Assembly (NCBI RefSeq): GCF_030295405.1
Contig: NZ_AP027080.1
Span: 434,001 to 498,000, forward strand
DNA: 64,000 bases
From: Mesoterricola silvestris
GTDB taxonomy: Bacteria > Acidobacteriota > Holophagae > Holophagales > Holophagaceae
Direction: 5' to 3'
Made by a program: the position numbers and the translations under genes. Below are positions 17,410 through 25,769 of the stretch, one piece after another. Numbering within the stretch: the first letter of the stretch is position 1; each line of letters starts with the position of its first letter. The notes beneath the pieces were generated by a model, which made no database searches, was not told the origin of the DNA, and saw only the letters and a program-made list of their open reading frames with translations.

Positions 17410-18843
17410 ATGGAAATGTTCAAAGCTGTCCTGTTCACCGCAAGCCTGGTGGCCCTCGGGTGCTCCGGGCAATCCGCCCAGGGCGGCAGCAGCGCGGGCC
17501 CGGCCGCGGTCCCGGTGCTGACGGCGGGGGCCTCCCTCGCCGACACGGGGTTCATCCGCACCCCGGCCCTGGTGTCGGCGGGCATGACGCAGATCCTGGC
17601 GTACGTCCCGGCCCAGGCGGGGGCCACCTACCGGTGGTCGGTGGCCAACGGGACCCTCTCCGGGGTGACGGTGAACGCCGCCGCCTACTTCAACGCCCCG
17701 GCCTCGGGGACGGTCACCCTCACCTGCGCGGTGACCCTGGCCGGGGTGGTCTCCACCTACACCCAGTCCGTTCCGGTGGTGCCCGTCCTGCCCCTGACGC
17801 CCTTCTACTACGGATCGGGCTTCAGCGCCGACTCCCTGGCCAACACGGTGGTGGGCGGGCCCAGCGCCAACGTGGTGAGCTACCGCTTCCAGGCCCGGTA
17901 CACCTCGCCCCTGGAGGGCTTCCGCATCTTCTTCATCTGGTCCTCCACCAAGGTGGGCTACAACGCCGGCCTGGGCGGCACCATCCGGGTGGATCTCCTG
18001 GCCGACGACGGCACGGCCGCCCACCAGCCGTCCGGTCCCGCCCTCGCCTCCACCTCCTATGGAAACATCATTCCCCAGAACAACTTCTACCCGAAGCTCA
18101 CCTTCCCCAGCCCCGTGGCCCTCAAGGGCGGCGGCCTGTACCACCTGGTCTTCACCAACATCGACTCGGACCCCGTCGGCAACTACATCTCCCTGGACAC
18201 CCTCTACACCAACGCCCAGACCGCGCCCATGCAGCCCGTCATCGCCGACGCGAATTTCGCGGTGCTGTTCCGGCCCGCCGGCGGCGCCTGGAGGGTCCGG
18301 CAGGGCTACACCCCCACCCTGGAACTGGACTATGCGACGGGCAGCCAGGGCAACGGCTACATGGAGGTGTGGTCCAGCAATCCCAAGACCATCTCCGGCG
18401 CCGCCTCGGTGCGGGAAACCTTCAAGGTCACCGGGCCCAGCCGGGACTTCAGCCGGGTCAAGCTCCGGCTCGCCCGCACCGCCGGCACCGGTCCCTTGAC
18501 CGTGCGGGTGGAAGAAGCGGACGGCACCCCCGTGGACCAGGTGGACCTTCCCGCCTCCGGGTTCCCCCAGGGCGTCCAGGCCTGGGCCACGGCCGTCTTC
18601 CCCCTCAGCCACGTGCTGAATTCGGGCGTGGCCTACCATCTGGTCCTGTCCAGCCCGGCGGGCACCACCTATGCCGCCTTCCCCCTGCGCAAGGGGCTGG
18701 ACAAGGGCTTCTCCACCTCCACGGTCTTCCCCGACGGCCACGCGCAGTTCACCACCACCGGCGCCGCGGGCTGGCAGGGCTGGGACATGTGGGGCACCCC
18801 GAACCTCACCTTCAGCGATCTCCAGTTCGCCTTCGTACCCTGA
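17410..18843 (+). CDS. secreted lipoprotein of unknown function (paralogue of the next gene)
   Basis: A 477-residue exported protein. The N-terminus has a short signal with a possible lipobox (LVALGC, C18), then a low-complexity Ser/Gly/Ala linker, a beta-rich Ig-like region (about 40-125), and a long domain (about 130-477) shared with the product of 18884. Shared landmarks are DSLANT, SYRFQA, the FIWSSTKVGY stretch, the LRKGLDKGF stretch near the end and a C-terminal DLQF-type ending. ATG 17410 is chosen because GGAGGAGGTG precedes it. I do not recognise the family. Position right after a polysaccharide operon suggests a cell-surface or glycan-associated role, which is inference. Confidence 0.65.
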   Translation: MEMFKAVLFTASLVALGCSGQSAQGGSSAGPAAVPVLTAGASLADTGFIRTPALVSAGMTQILAYVPAQAGATYRWSVANGTLSGVTVNAAAYFNAPASGTVTLTCAVTLAGVVSTYTQSVPVVPVLPLTPFYYGSGFSADSLANTVVGGPSANVVSYRFQARYTSPLEGFRIFFIWSSTKVGYNAGLGGTIRVDLLADDGTAAHQPSGPALASTSYGNIIPQNNFYPKLTFPSPVALKGGGLYHLVFTNIDSDPVGNYISLDTLYTNAQTAPMQPVIADANFAVLFRPAGGAWRVRQGYTPTLELDYATGSQGNGYMEVWSSNPKTISGAASVRETFKVTGPSRDFSRVKLRLARTAGTGPLTVRVEEADGTPVDQVDLPASGFPQGVQAWATAVFPLSHVLNSGVAYHLVLSSPAGTTYAAFPLRKGLDKGFSTSTVFPDGHAQFTTTGAAGWQGWDMWGTPNLTFSDLQFAFVP

Positions 18844-18883
18844 ACCCCCTCCCCGGCATCCAAGCTCCGACGATCGTGATGCC

Positions 18884-20026
18884 ATGCGCGTGCCGGCCCT
18901 CATCCTGCTTCCCCTGCTCCTCGCGGCCCAGGCCCGGTTCTACGGGCCCTGCACCCAGGGGGATTCCCTGGCCAACACGCCCATCGGGCCCTCGGGCAAT
19001 GAAGTGAGCTACCGGTTCCGGGCCGGGCCGGGCGGTCCCCTCCGGGGCGTCCGGCCCTTCCTCATCTGGAGCTTCCGCAAGGCCGGCTACCACGGGGGCA
19101 CCGGCGGGACCCTGCGCATCGAGATCCAGAGCGACGACGGCAGCCCCGCCCACCTCCCCTCGGGCCAGGTGCTGGCCTCCAATCGCCAGACGCTCAACCT
19201 GGTGGCCACCAGCGATCAGTTCTACCCCCTCATCACCTTCGACCGGACCCCCGTGCTCCAGCCCGGCACCCTCTACCATGCGGTGTTCTCCAACATCGAT
19301 CCCCGCCGGGCCGCCAACTTCGTGTCCCTCAACGCCATCTTCAGCCGGGTGGCGGATACCCCCCTCCAGCCCTCCCGGTCCGACGAGGACTGGGCCATGC
19401 TCTTCCGGAACACGGCCCACCCCCGCTGGGAGCTCCGCCGCTCGCCGGGCACCCGGGAAGGGTTCACCCCCATTCTGGAGATCTACTACGATGGCGGCCG
19501 CTCCCAGGGGGTGGGCTACGTGGAGTTCTGGATGGGCGCCCCCCGGCCCATCGCCGGCCCGGACGCGGTGGGGGAGGTCTTCACCGTGGCCGGGACCTCC
19601 CGGAAGGTGGAGGCGGTGGATCTGCGGGTGCGCAGGCTGGGGGGGAAGGGGCCCCTGGCGGTGCGCCTGGAAACGGCCGAGGGCAAACCCGTGGCGGAAG
19701 CCTCCTGCCTGGAAAGTGCACCCGCTCCCAGCGCCTCCTGCTCCCTGGGGGGATGCGGGTGGGTGGAGGCCGCCTTCCCGCGCCCGCCGCCCACCCTGGA
19801 GGCGGGGCGCACCTACCGCCTGGTGCTGGCCGCCCACGGAGACGGGCGCTTCGAAGCCTTTCCCATGCGCAAGGGGTTGGACAAGGGCTTCACCGCCGCC
19901 GCCGTGTTCCCGGATGGGCATGCGGTCTTCAAGGATGCGGGCGGCTGGAAGGGCTGGACCCAGTGGGGGCAGTCCAACCGGGAGGATTCGGATCTTCAGT
20001 TTTATTTCAAGTTGTCATCGAAATGA
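18884..20026 (+). CDS. secreted protein of unknown function (paralogue of 17410 product)
   Basis: A 380-residue protein beginning with a signal peptide (MRVPALILLPLLLAAQA) and lacking the extra Ig-like domain of its neighbour. It keeps the shared domain: GDSLANT near the N-terminus, FLIWSFRKAGYHGGTGGTL, DDGSPAHLPSGQVLA, FPMRKGLDKGF and a closing DLQFYF. Two Cys pairs near 285-295 (ASCLE, CSLGGC) could form disulfides. Only 40 bases separate it from the upstream paralogue, so they are likely co-transcribed after a tandem duplication. Function unknown. Confidence 0.65.
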   Translation: MRVPALILLPLLLAAQARFYGPCTQGDSLANTPIGPSGNEVSYRFRAGPGGPLRGVRPFLIWSFRKAGYHGGTGGTLRIEIQSDDGSPAHLPSGQVLASNRQTLNLVATSDQFYPLITFDRTPVLQPGTLYHAVFSNIDPRRAANFVSLNAIFSRVADTPLQPSRSDEDWAMLFRNTAHPRWELRRSPGTREGFTPILEIYYDGGRSQGVGYVEFWMGAPRPIAGPDAVGEVFTVAGTSRKVEAVDLRVRRLGGKGPLAVRLETAEGKPVAEASCLESAPAPSASCSLGGCGWVEAAFPRPPPTLEAGRTYRLVLAAHGDGRFEAFPMRKGLDKGFTAAAVFPDGHAVFKDAGGWKGWTQWGQSNREDSDLQFYFKLSSK

Positions 20027-20054
20027 AATTCCGGAGGCCGTATGGGTTGCGGTA

Positions 20055-20072
20055 TATTATTAATTAATAATA
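20055..20072. promoter_or_regulatory. perfect 18-base AT palindrome before the histidine kinase
   Basis: TATTATTAATTAATAATA reads the same on both strands. It lies 8-25 bases before the GTG candidate and 47 bases before the ATG candidate of the kinase, in an otherwise GC-rich stretch. TTGCGG (20047-20052) just upstream could act as a -35, with an AATACT-like -10 at the right edge of the palindrome. Operator or promoter role is inferred. Confidence 0.4.
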
Positions 20073-20079
20073 CTGTGGG

Positions 20080-21408
20080 GTGCGCCGATTCCAGGCCCCT
20101 TCCCAGCATCGTCTCCCAATGCGCATACCGTGGTTGCAACCCCTGTTCCTCCGATCAGGCCCGAAACTGGGCTGGGGAATCCTGGTTGCCGGCGGCCTCC
20201 TCGCCGCCTTCGGGCTGGTGGCTTCTCACGGGATGAAGGCGGGAAACGGGCGCACCCTGCTCCTGGCGGCCACCGTGGCGGCGGTGGGCCTTACGGCCGT
20301 GGCGGCCCTGGAAAATGCCAGGCTTCGCGCGGGCCGGCGGGACCTCGGGGCCCTGCGGGAGCTTTTCCGGGAATCGCCCGTGCCCGTATGTATCCTGGAC
20401 CGCCAGGGACGGGTCCAGGGCACCTGGAACCCCGCCGCCGAGAACCGCTTCGGGCGCACGGCCGCCGGGGCGCAGGGACGGCCCTTGCCCGTGTTTCTGC
20501 CGGGCGGCCCGGAGGAGGCGGAAACCCTCCTTGGACGCGCCTTCCGGGGGGAGGCCCTCACGGGTATCCAGGCCCAGGGGCGACCCAAGGTCGGGCCCCC
20601 CTTCCCCCTGACCCTCCACCTGACGCCCCTCCGGGGGCGGGAGGGCCGGGTGGAGGCCATGCTCGTTTTCCTGCTCGATGCCAGCGAGTTCCGGGAACTC
20701 AGGGAACAACTCCTGCACAGCCAAAAACTGGAAACCGCCGGAGCCCTCCTCAGCGCCGTCACCCACGATGTGAACAACATCCTGGTGGCCATCCTGGGCT
20801 GCAACGAACTCCTGCTCCAGGACCCCCTCCTCACCCCGGGCCAGAAGCGGAGGCTGGAAACCATCCACCGGGGCGCCAACCGGGGCCACGCCCTGGCCGG
20901 CAGGCTCCTGCGCTATGTGCGCAAGGCCCCCCAGGAACGGTGCCCCACGGACCTCAATGAACTGGTGCAGGAGGTCATGGCGCTCATGGGGGAATCGGCG
21001 GGTCCCGGATTGTCCGTGCGGGCCCACCTGGACCCGGAATTGCCCGCCCCCCTGGTGGAACCCTCCGAGATCCACCAGGTCATCATGAACCTGGGGGCCA
21101 ACGCCCGGGACGCCATGCCCGGGGGCGGCGACCTCACCTTCCGCACCCGCCTGGCGGAACCGGGAGAGGCCCCCGGCCTTCCCCACCCGGCGGTGCTCCT
21201 GGAGGTCCAGGACACCGGCGTGGGGATCCCCCTGGAGGTGCGCAAACGCATGTTCGACCCCTTCTTCACCACCAAGCCCGAAGGCCAGGGCACCGGCCTG
21301 GGCCTGGCCGTGGTGGACCGAATCGTCAAATCCCACGGCGGCCACGTGCGCTGCACCAGCCGGGTGGGAGAAGGCGCACTTTTCCAGGTGTTCCTGCCGG
21401 TGGGCTAG
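20080..21408 (+). CDS. membrane-anchored sensor histidine kinase with PAS-like domain
   Basis: A 442-residue two-component sensor (429 if translation begins at ATG 20119). Two hydrophobic helices lie at about 20-40 and 58-75, followed by a PAS-like domain (about 90-205), a dimerisation domain with the phospho-acceptor H229 in SAVTHDVNNIL, and an HATPase_c domain with N-box NLGANARDAMPGG, G1 DTGVGIP, the F-box MFDPFFTTK and G2 GTGLGLAVV. The HDVNN form belongs to the NtrB/HPK4-like group. No response regulator lies next to it, so it is an orphan kinase here. Neither start has a clear ribosome site. It converges with, and overlaps by 4 bases, the TetR gene. Confidence 0.8.
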   Translation: MRRFQAPSQHRLPMRIPWLQPLFLRSGPKLGWGILVAGGLLAAFGLVASHGMKAGNGRTLLLAATVAAVGLTAVAALENARLRAGRRDLGALRELFRESPVPVCILDRQGRVQGTWNPAAENRFGRTAAGAQGRPLPVFLPGGPEEAETLLGRAFRGEALTGIQAQGRPKVGPPFPLTLHLTPLRGREGRVEAMLVFLLDASEFRELREQLLHSQKLETAGALLSAVTHDVNNILVAILGCNELLLQDPLLTPGQKRRLETIHRGANRGHALAGRLLRYVRKAPQERCPTDLNELVQEVMALMGESAGPGLSVRAHLDPELPAPLVEPSEIHQVIMNLGANARDAMPGGGDLTFRTRLAEPGEAPGLPHPAVLLEVQDTGVGIPLEVRKRMFDPFFTTKPEGQGTGLGLAVVDRIVKSHGGHVRCTSRVGEGALFQVFLPVG

Positions 21409-22037
21409 CGCCCCACGCAGGCTCGGGCATAGGTTCGCACCACCAACACCAGCTCGCTTTGGATCGCCTTGGATTGCTCTTCCATCATGTCCGCCTCCAG
21501 CAGCCGCCGCTTCACGCCGCCAATGATGCTCTGCAGCATCGTGGCCATCAAGGTCGGGTCTGTCTTCAACCTCTCCGGCGCGCTCTGCAGCAGGCCAACA
21601 AGCGCCTCTCTGGCTCGCGCCTCCGCATCGGCCGCGATCTTCCCACCCTCCACATCGGAACTCACCGCAAACAGCGCGCGCCCCTTCCTGGGGTCACGCA
21701 TCTTCACCGCCAGGAATGCCACCGCCAGCGCCTCTGCCATCCTTTCCACCGGCTGGCCACGCTGCACGACGCAGACCCTGTCCACCTCCGCGAGGATCTC
21801 GTCCAGATGGAGTTTCAGGGCAGCCCGCAGCAAGGCTCTCTTGTTCGGGAAGTACTGGTACAGGGTTCCCACGGACACTCCGGCCCGCACCGCCACCCGC
21901 GTTGTCGTCAGCTTCTCCTTTCCAACCTTGACCAAAACCTGAACAGTCGCCTTCAGGATCGCGTCCACGCTTGCGGCGGAACGAGCCTGGACCGGCGTTT
22001 TTCTTGGCTCTGAGTGGGTTGCTGTCTTTCGCGCCAA
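21405..22037 (-). CDS. TetR family transcriptional regulator
   Basis: A 210-residue one-component repressor. The N-terminal helix-turn-helix (about residues 25-70) contains KLTTTRVAVRAGVSVGTLYQYFPNKRALL, broken here as TTRVAVRAGVSV and GTLYQYFPNK, the classic TetR signature. The C-terminal ligand domain resembles no specific subfamily I can name. Start is TTG at 22037, supported by AGGAG seven bases before it. It is transcribed away from the aldo-keto reductase and probably controls it. Codon and base usage is less GC-rich than its neighbours, suggesting acquisition together with that gene. Confidence 0.8.
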   Translation of the reverse strand: MARKTATHSEPRKTPVQARSAASVDAILKATVQVLVKVGKEKLTTTRVAVRAGVSVGTLYQYFPNKRALLRAALKLHLDEILAEVDRVCVVQRGQPVERMAEALAVAFLAVKMRDPRKGRALFAVSSDVEGGKIAADAEARAREALVGLLQSAPERLKTDPTLMATMLQSIIGGVKRRLLEADMMEEQSKAIQSELVLVVRTYARACVGR

Positions 22038-22053
22038 ATGCGAACTCCTAATC

Positions 22054-22067
22054 TGAAGGTTTCTTCA
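22054..22067. promoter_or_regulatory. candidate TetR operator between divergent genes
   Basis: TGAAG-GTTT-CTTCA is a perfect inverted repeat with 5-base arms in the 82-base gap between the divergent tetR-type and reductase genes. A TAATAT (22070-22075) immediately follows and could be a -10 for the reductase, so binding here would block transcription. Inferred from position and symmetry only. Confidence 0.35.
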
Positions 22068-22119
22068 TCTAATATAGGCAGGACGACACCGCGAGTCATT
22101 CTCAATTGGAGCCACGCCC

Positions 22120-23001
22120 ATGATTGGACAACCCCAGATCTTCGACACCTTCCATTTCCCCGGCACAACCCACACCGTCCGTCGCATCGGGTACGGCGCC
22201 ATGCAGCTCGCCGGGCCCAACGTCTTCGGCCCGCCCCGTGACCGCTCCGAAGCCATCGCCGTCCTGCGCGAGGCGATCGCTTCCGGCGTCAACCACATCG
22301 ACACCAGCGACTTCTACGGCCCGCACATCACCAACCAGATCATCAAGGAAGCGCTGCATCCCTACCCGAAAGAGCTCACCCTCGTCACCAAGGTCGGTGC
22401 CCGCCGGGGAGATGACGGCTCGTGGATTCTGGACCGTTCCCGTGAAAACCTGGTCAAGAGCGTTCACGACAACCTGCGCAACCTCGGCCTCGAAACCCTC
22501 GACATCGTCAACCTCCGCATGGGCGGCCGTTCCGGCCCGGAGCCCGGATCCCTTGCGGAACCCCTCGAGGTGCTCCTCGACCTCAAGCAGCAAGGCCTCC
22601 TTCGCCACATCGGCCTCAGCACCGTCACGCCGGACCAGTGCGCCGAGGCCCAATCCCTCACCAACGTCGTCTGCGTTCAAAACTTCTACAATCTTGCCAA
22701 CCGCGCCGACGACGCCTTCATCGACGACCTCGCCACCCAAAACATCGCCTATGTCCCCTACTTCCCCCTTGGCGGCTTCACCCCGCTGCAGTCCACTGTC
22801 CTGGTCACCGTCGCAGCCTCGCTCGGCGTCACCCCCATGCAGGTCGCGCAGGCCTGGCTCCTGCATCGCTCCCCCAACATCCTGCTCATCGCAGGAACCT
22901 CCAGCCGCACCCATCTGCGCGAAAACCTGAGCGTGGCCCAAATAACCCTCCCCCCCGAGGTCATCGCCCCGCTCGATTCCATCGGCGTCGCAACCAAGTA
23001 A
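22120..23001 (+). CDS. aldo/keto reductase
   Basis: A 293-residue NADPH-dependent oxidoreductase of the AKR superfamily. The TIM-barrel motifs are present: GYGAMQLAG at the start, the catalytic tetrad region D(T)SDFYG with Tyr, LVTKVGARR with Lys, and the C-terminal cofactor segment IAGTSSRTHLRENL. It resembles YakC/YdbC-type stand-alone reductases, which act on aldehydes or ketones; the true substrate is unknown. Divergent from the TetR gene and probably repressed by it. Composition differs from the surrounding very GC-rich genes. Confidence 0.82.
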   Translation: MIGQPQIFDTFHFPGTTHTVRRIGYGAMQLAGPNVFGPPRDRSEAIAVLREAIASGVNHIDTSDFYGPHITNQIIKEALHPYPKELTLVTKVGARRGDDGSWILDRSRENLVKSVHDNLRNLGLETLDIVNLRMGGRSGPEPGSLAEPLEVLLDLKQQGLLRHIGLSTVTPDQCAEAQSLTNVVCVQNFYNLANRADDAFIDDLATQNIAYVPYFPLGGFTPLQSTVLVTVAASLGVTPMQVAQAWLLHRSPNILLIAGTSSRTHLRENLSVAQITLPPEVIAPLDSIGVATK

Positions 23002-23106
23002 TCCAGCTTCGGCGCCCATCAGCACACGTGTCGAACCACGCGAAGCGACCCCCCAAGCTGGGTCGGGGCCAATGGGTGACAACCCGGCCCTCCGGACCAG
23101 GTGTGA

Positions 23107-23175
23107 GCTTTCCGTTGCCGCGGGCCATGGCCCGCGGCAACGAACCGGGCCCAATGTCCGGGACCCGCACGAATC
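23107..23175 (-). repeat. intergenic structured repeat, type 2, copy D
   Basis: Read on the minus strand, this stretch matches 50590-50648: CGGGTCCCGGACATT then CCCGGTTCGTTG, a hairpin, then CAACGGAA. The hairpin is a perfect 30-base palindrome (23113-23142) with a CCATGG centre. Flanks are conserved between copies while the stem sequence differs. It lies between two convergent genes and may also stop transcription from both sides. Confidence 0.6.
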
Positions 23176-23187
23176 CCATGCCGGCGC

Positions 23188-24423
23188 CTAGCGTTTAACC
23201 ACGAGGGAGACGACGGTTTTGTCGTTGCCGCCCATGGACACCAGGATCCCGTGGTCCTTCTTCAGGTCCACCTGGTAGCCGGCGGCCCGGCCCGTGAGCT
23301 GGCGCCAGAGGTCCACGGCCATGCGCACGCCCGTGGCGCCGGTGGGGTGGCCGTAGCCCACCAGGCCGCCGCCGGTGTTGGTGGGCCAGCGGCCGTCCCG
23401 GCGGGTGAGGCCCTCCAGCACGGCGTCGGCGCCTGCGCCCGGGGCGGCCATGCCCAGGGCCTCGGTGAGCAGCACGCCCGAAATGGTGAAGCAGTCGTGG
23501 ACCTCCACGACCCCCATGTCCCCGATGCCGGTGCCGGCCATGGCCAGGGCCTGCTCCGCGGCCCTGCGGCAGGTGGTCATTTCCGTGAGGTCGGGCGGGG
23601 GGGTGGTGAGGTTGGCGGCCATCTGGCCCATCCCGGCCAGTTCCACCACGTCCTGCCGGGCCAGGCCCAGGCGGCGCCAGCCCTCTTCCGAGGCCACGAT
23701 GATCGACGCCGCGCCGTCGGAGACCTTGGAGCAGTCGTAGAGGTTGAGGTGGTCCGTGAAGCTCTTGGGATTGGGCGGGGTGAGGCCCTGGGCCACGAGG
23801 TCGTCCACCCTGTTGAAATGCTCCTGGGCGTCGGGGTTGAGCCGGGCGTTCTCCACGGCGTTGCGGTACCAGTGGGCGAAGGCCTGCCGCGCCTTCTCCG
23901 GGCCCACCTTGGCCCCGTAGGCCCCGGCGCGGTCCGAGAACTTCCCAGGGAAGAAGTAGGTGTGGCCCTCCTTGCGCTCCCCGTCGTACCACCCGGCCCC
24001 GGCCAGGTAGTCGGCGCAGTAGATGGCCTTGACGGTGTTCTGCACCTCCACGCCCATGACCAGCACGGCGTCGGCCATGCCGCTGAGGACGCTCTTCACG
24101 GCCGAGGCCAGGGCGAGGCCCCCCGAGGCGCAGGCCCCCTCCACCCGCAGGGCGGGCTTGTACTCCAGGGAAGGGTGGACGATGGTCATGAGCGAGCCCA
24201 GGTGGCCCTGGCGGTTGAAGCGCGCGGCCATGAAGTTGCCGATGACGCTCTCGTCGATGGCGCCGGGATCCCCGATCTGGGCCAGGGTGGCCGCGCCGGC
24301 CTCCCGGATGTAGTGGTCCAGGCCGGGGCGGGGGGTGCGGGGGTTGAATTCGGGACGGCCGGTGCCGAGGCTCAGGGTGTAGGCGCCGGCGGCGAGGAAG
24401 ACGGGCTTGTTCAGGGTTCGCAT
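23188..24423 (-). CDS. thiolase family protein (acetyl-CoA acetyltransferase / SCP-x-like)
   Basis: Thiolytic cleavage (or condensation) of a 3-ketoacyl-CoA, the last step of beta-oxidation. The 411 residues contain the nucleophilic Cys C98 in GACASGGLALA and the His motif GYGHPTGATGVRM. The classical C-terminal CxGGG active-site Cys motif is replaced by SMGGNDK, as in SCP-x/SCP2-type thiolases. It is the last gene of the eight-gene acyl-CoA operon; the start is 2 bases after the upstream stop. Confidence 0.8.
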   Translation of the reverse strand: MRTLNKPVFLAAGAYTLSLGTGRPEFNPRTPRPGLDHYIREAGAATLAQIGDPGAIDESVIGNFMAARFNRQGHLGSLMTIVHPSLEYKPALRVEGACASGGLALASAVKSVLSGMADAVLVMGVEVQNTVKAIYCADYLAGAGWYDGERKEGHTYFFPGKFSDRAGAYGAKVGPEKARQAFAHWYRNAVENARLNPDAQEHFNRVDDLVAQGLTPPNPKSFTDHLNLYDCSKVSDGAASIIVASEEGWRRLGLARQDVVELAGMGQMAANLTTPPPDLTEMTTCRRAAEQALAMAGTGIGDMGVVEVHDCFTISGVLLTEALGMAAPGAGADAVLEGLTRRDGRWPTNTGGGLVGYGHPTGATGVRMAVDLWRQLTGRAAGYQVDLKKDHGILVSMGGNDKTVVSLVVKR

Positions 24424-24425
24424 GG

Positions 24426-25757
24426 TCAGTCCAGGAAGTCGTTGACGGGGCCGTAGAGGTGGAAGAAGCCCAGGGTCAGGACGGCGTTGACGTCCTCGGC
24501 CCGGGCGGCGACGCCCTGGCGCACAAGATCCAGGGCGATGTCGCGGCTGTCCGCGGCGTGACGGCGGGCCATGGCGGCGCCCTGGGAATCCAGGCCCTTG
24601 AGGGCCGCGAAGTGGGCGCGGAGCTTCCGTTCCCTGCCCGGGTCCCGGGAGAGGGCCTTCCAGGAAAGGGAGGGATCGGGGAGGGGTCCCAGGCGCGCCT
24701 CCACGTCCGCGGCGAAGGCGGCGTCCACGGGCACGTAGTCCCGGGTGGCCGGATCGAGGATGCCCACGGGCCGGCCCTTCTCGTACCGCAGGAACCCGTC
24801 CTTCTGGGCCCCGGAGGAGGTCTGGCCGCCCCGGACGCCCTGCTCCAGCAGGGTGTCCACCAGGGGGGAATGGAGGCCCTCCTGCAGGTACTTCTCCATG
24901 ACCCGGAGGATCAGCTGGAACACGTCGATGCCCACGTAGTCGATGAGCTGGAACATGCCCATGGGGCGCAGGAGCCAGTCCCGGCTCACCTTCTCCACCA
25001 TGTGGACGGCCCGGGCGAAGCCGTGCTCCGGGGCCAGGCGCTCCATTTCCCGGATGCAGCGCAGGCCGTCCCGCATGAAGTGGCCGTTGCCGATGAAGCC
25101 CGCGATGTCCCGGGCCGGAACCGTCTTCTTGCGCAGCACCAGGGCCAGTTCCTCCGCGCCGGCCTCCAGGGCCGGATCGCAGTCCTCCGGGGGGATCAGC
25201 TCCACCAGCTTCTGCACGGCGGGGGGGTTGTAGAAGTGGAACCCGATCATGCGGCCCTGGATGCCGCAGCGGTGGGTGAGCACGTGGAGGGGGATGCTGG
25301 AGGTGTTGGTGAGGAACCAGGTCCCGGGCGGGCACAGGGCGGCCAGCTCATCGTAGATCTGGAACTTGATCTCCTCCTTCTCGAAGGCGGCCTCGAAGAC
25401 CAGGAGGGCGTCCTTGGCCAGGGCCAGGGTCCTGCCGGTGCGCAGGTGGAGCATCACCTCCGCCACGAAGGCCTCCACCATCTCGGCGTTCTCCACCAGG
25501 TCCGCCCGGTCCCGGTAGAGGGCGCGGAGCCGGTTCACCTGGCGCTCGCCGTCCTTGCGGGCCTGGTCCCGCACGTAGCGCAGGAGGCCCTGGAGGCCGG
25601 AATCGTTCATGTCGATGAGGCTGAGCACGAAGGTGGCCTTGGGGTCCTCCAGGGACCGGTAGGCCAGCTCCAGGGCCAGCAGCAGGGAGATGCCGCTGCC
25701 CATCTTGCCGGCCGCGCCCACCACGGCGACGTTCTGCATTCGGGTATTCAGGTCCAT
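24426..25757 (-). CDS. 3-hydroxyacyl-CoA dehydrogenase family protein
   Basis: NAD-dependent oxidation of a 3-hydroxyacyl-CoA to the 3-keto form. The 443-residue protein starts with a Rossmann motif VAVVGAAGKMGSGI (about 10-23), has FLTNTSSIPL with the NAD-site Ser/Asn, MIGFHFYNPPAVQKLVELI with the catalytic His, and a C-terminal helical domain. It is longer than the usual 280-residue HBD form because of insertions near residues 30-85 and a duplicated-type C-terminal half. ATG 25757 has GAGG upstream; ATG at codon 7 is an alternative. It lies between crotonase and thiolase genes, so a classic beta-oxidation trio. Confidence 0.78.
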   Translation of the reverse strand: MDLNTRMQNVAVVGAAGKMGSGISLLLALELAYRSLEDPKATFVLSLIDMNDSGLQGLLRYVRDQARKDGERQVNRLRALYRDRADLVENAEMVEAFVAEVMLHLRTGRTLALAKDALLVFEAAFEKEEIKFQIYDELAALCPPGTWFLTNTSSIPLHVLTHRCGIQGRMIGFHFYNPPAVQKLVELIPPEDCDPALEAGAEELALVLRKKTVPARDIAGFIGNGHFMRDGLRCIREMERLAPEHGFARAVHMVEKVSRDWLLRPMGMFQLIDYVGIDVFQLILRVMEKYLQEGLHSPLVDTLLEQGVRGGQTSSGAQKDGFLRYEKGRPVGILDPATRDYVPVDAAFAADVEARLGPLPDPSLSWKALSRDPGRERKLRAHFAALKGLDSQGAAMARRHAADSRDIALDLVRQGVAARAEDVNAVLTLGFFHLYGPVNDFLD

Positions 25758-25769
25758 CGGGATGATCCT

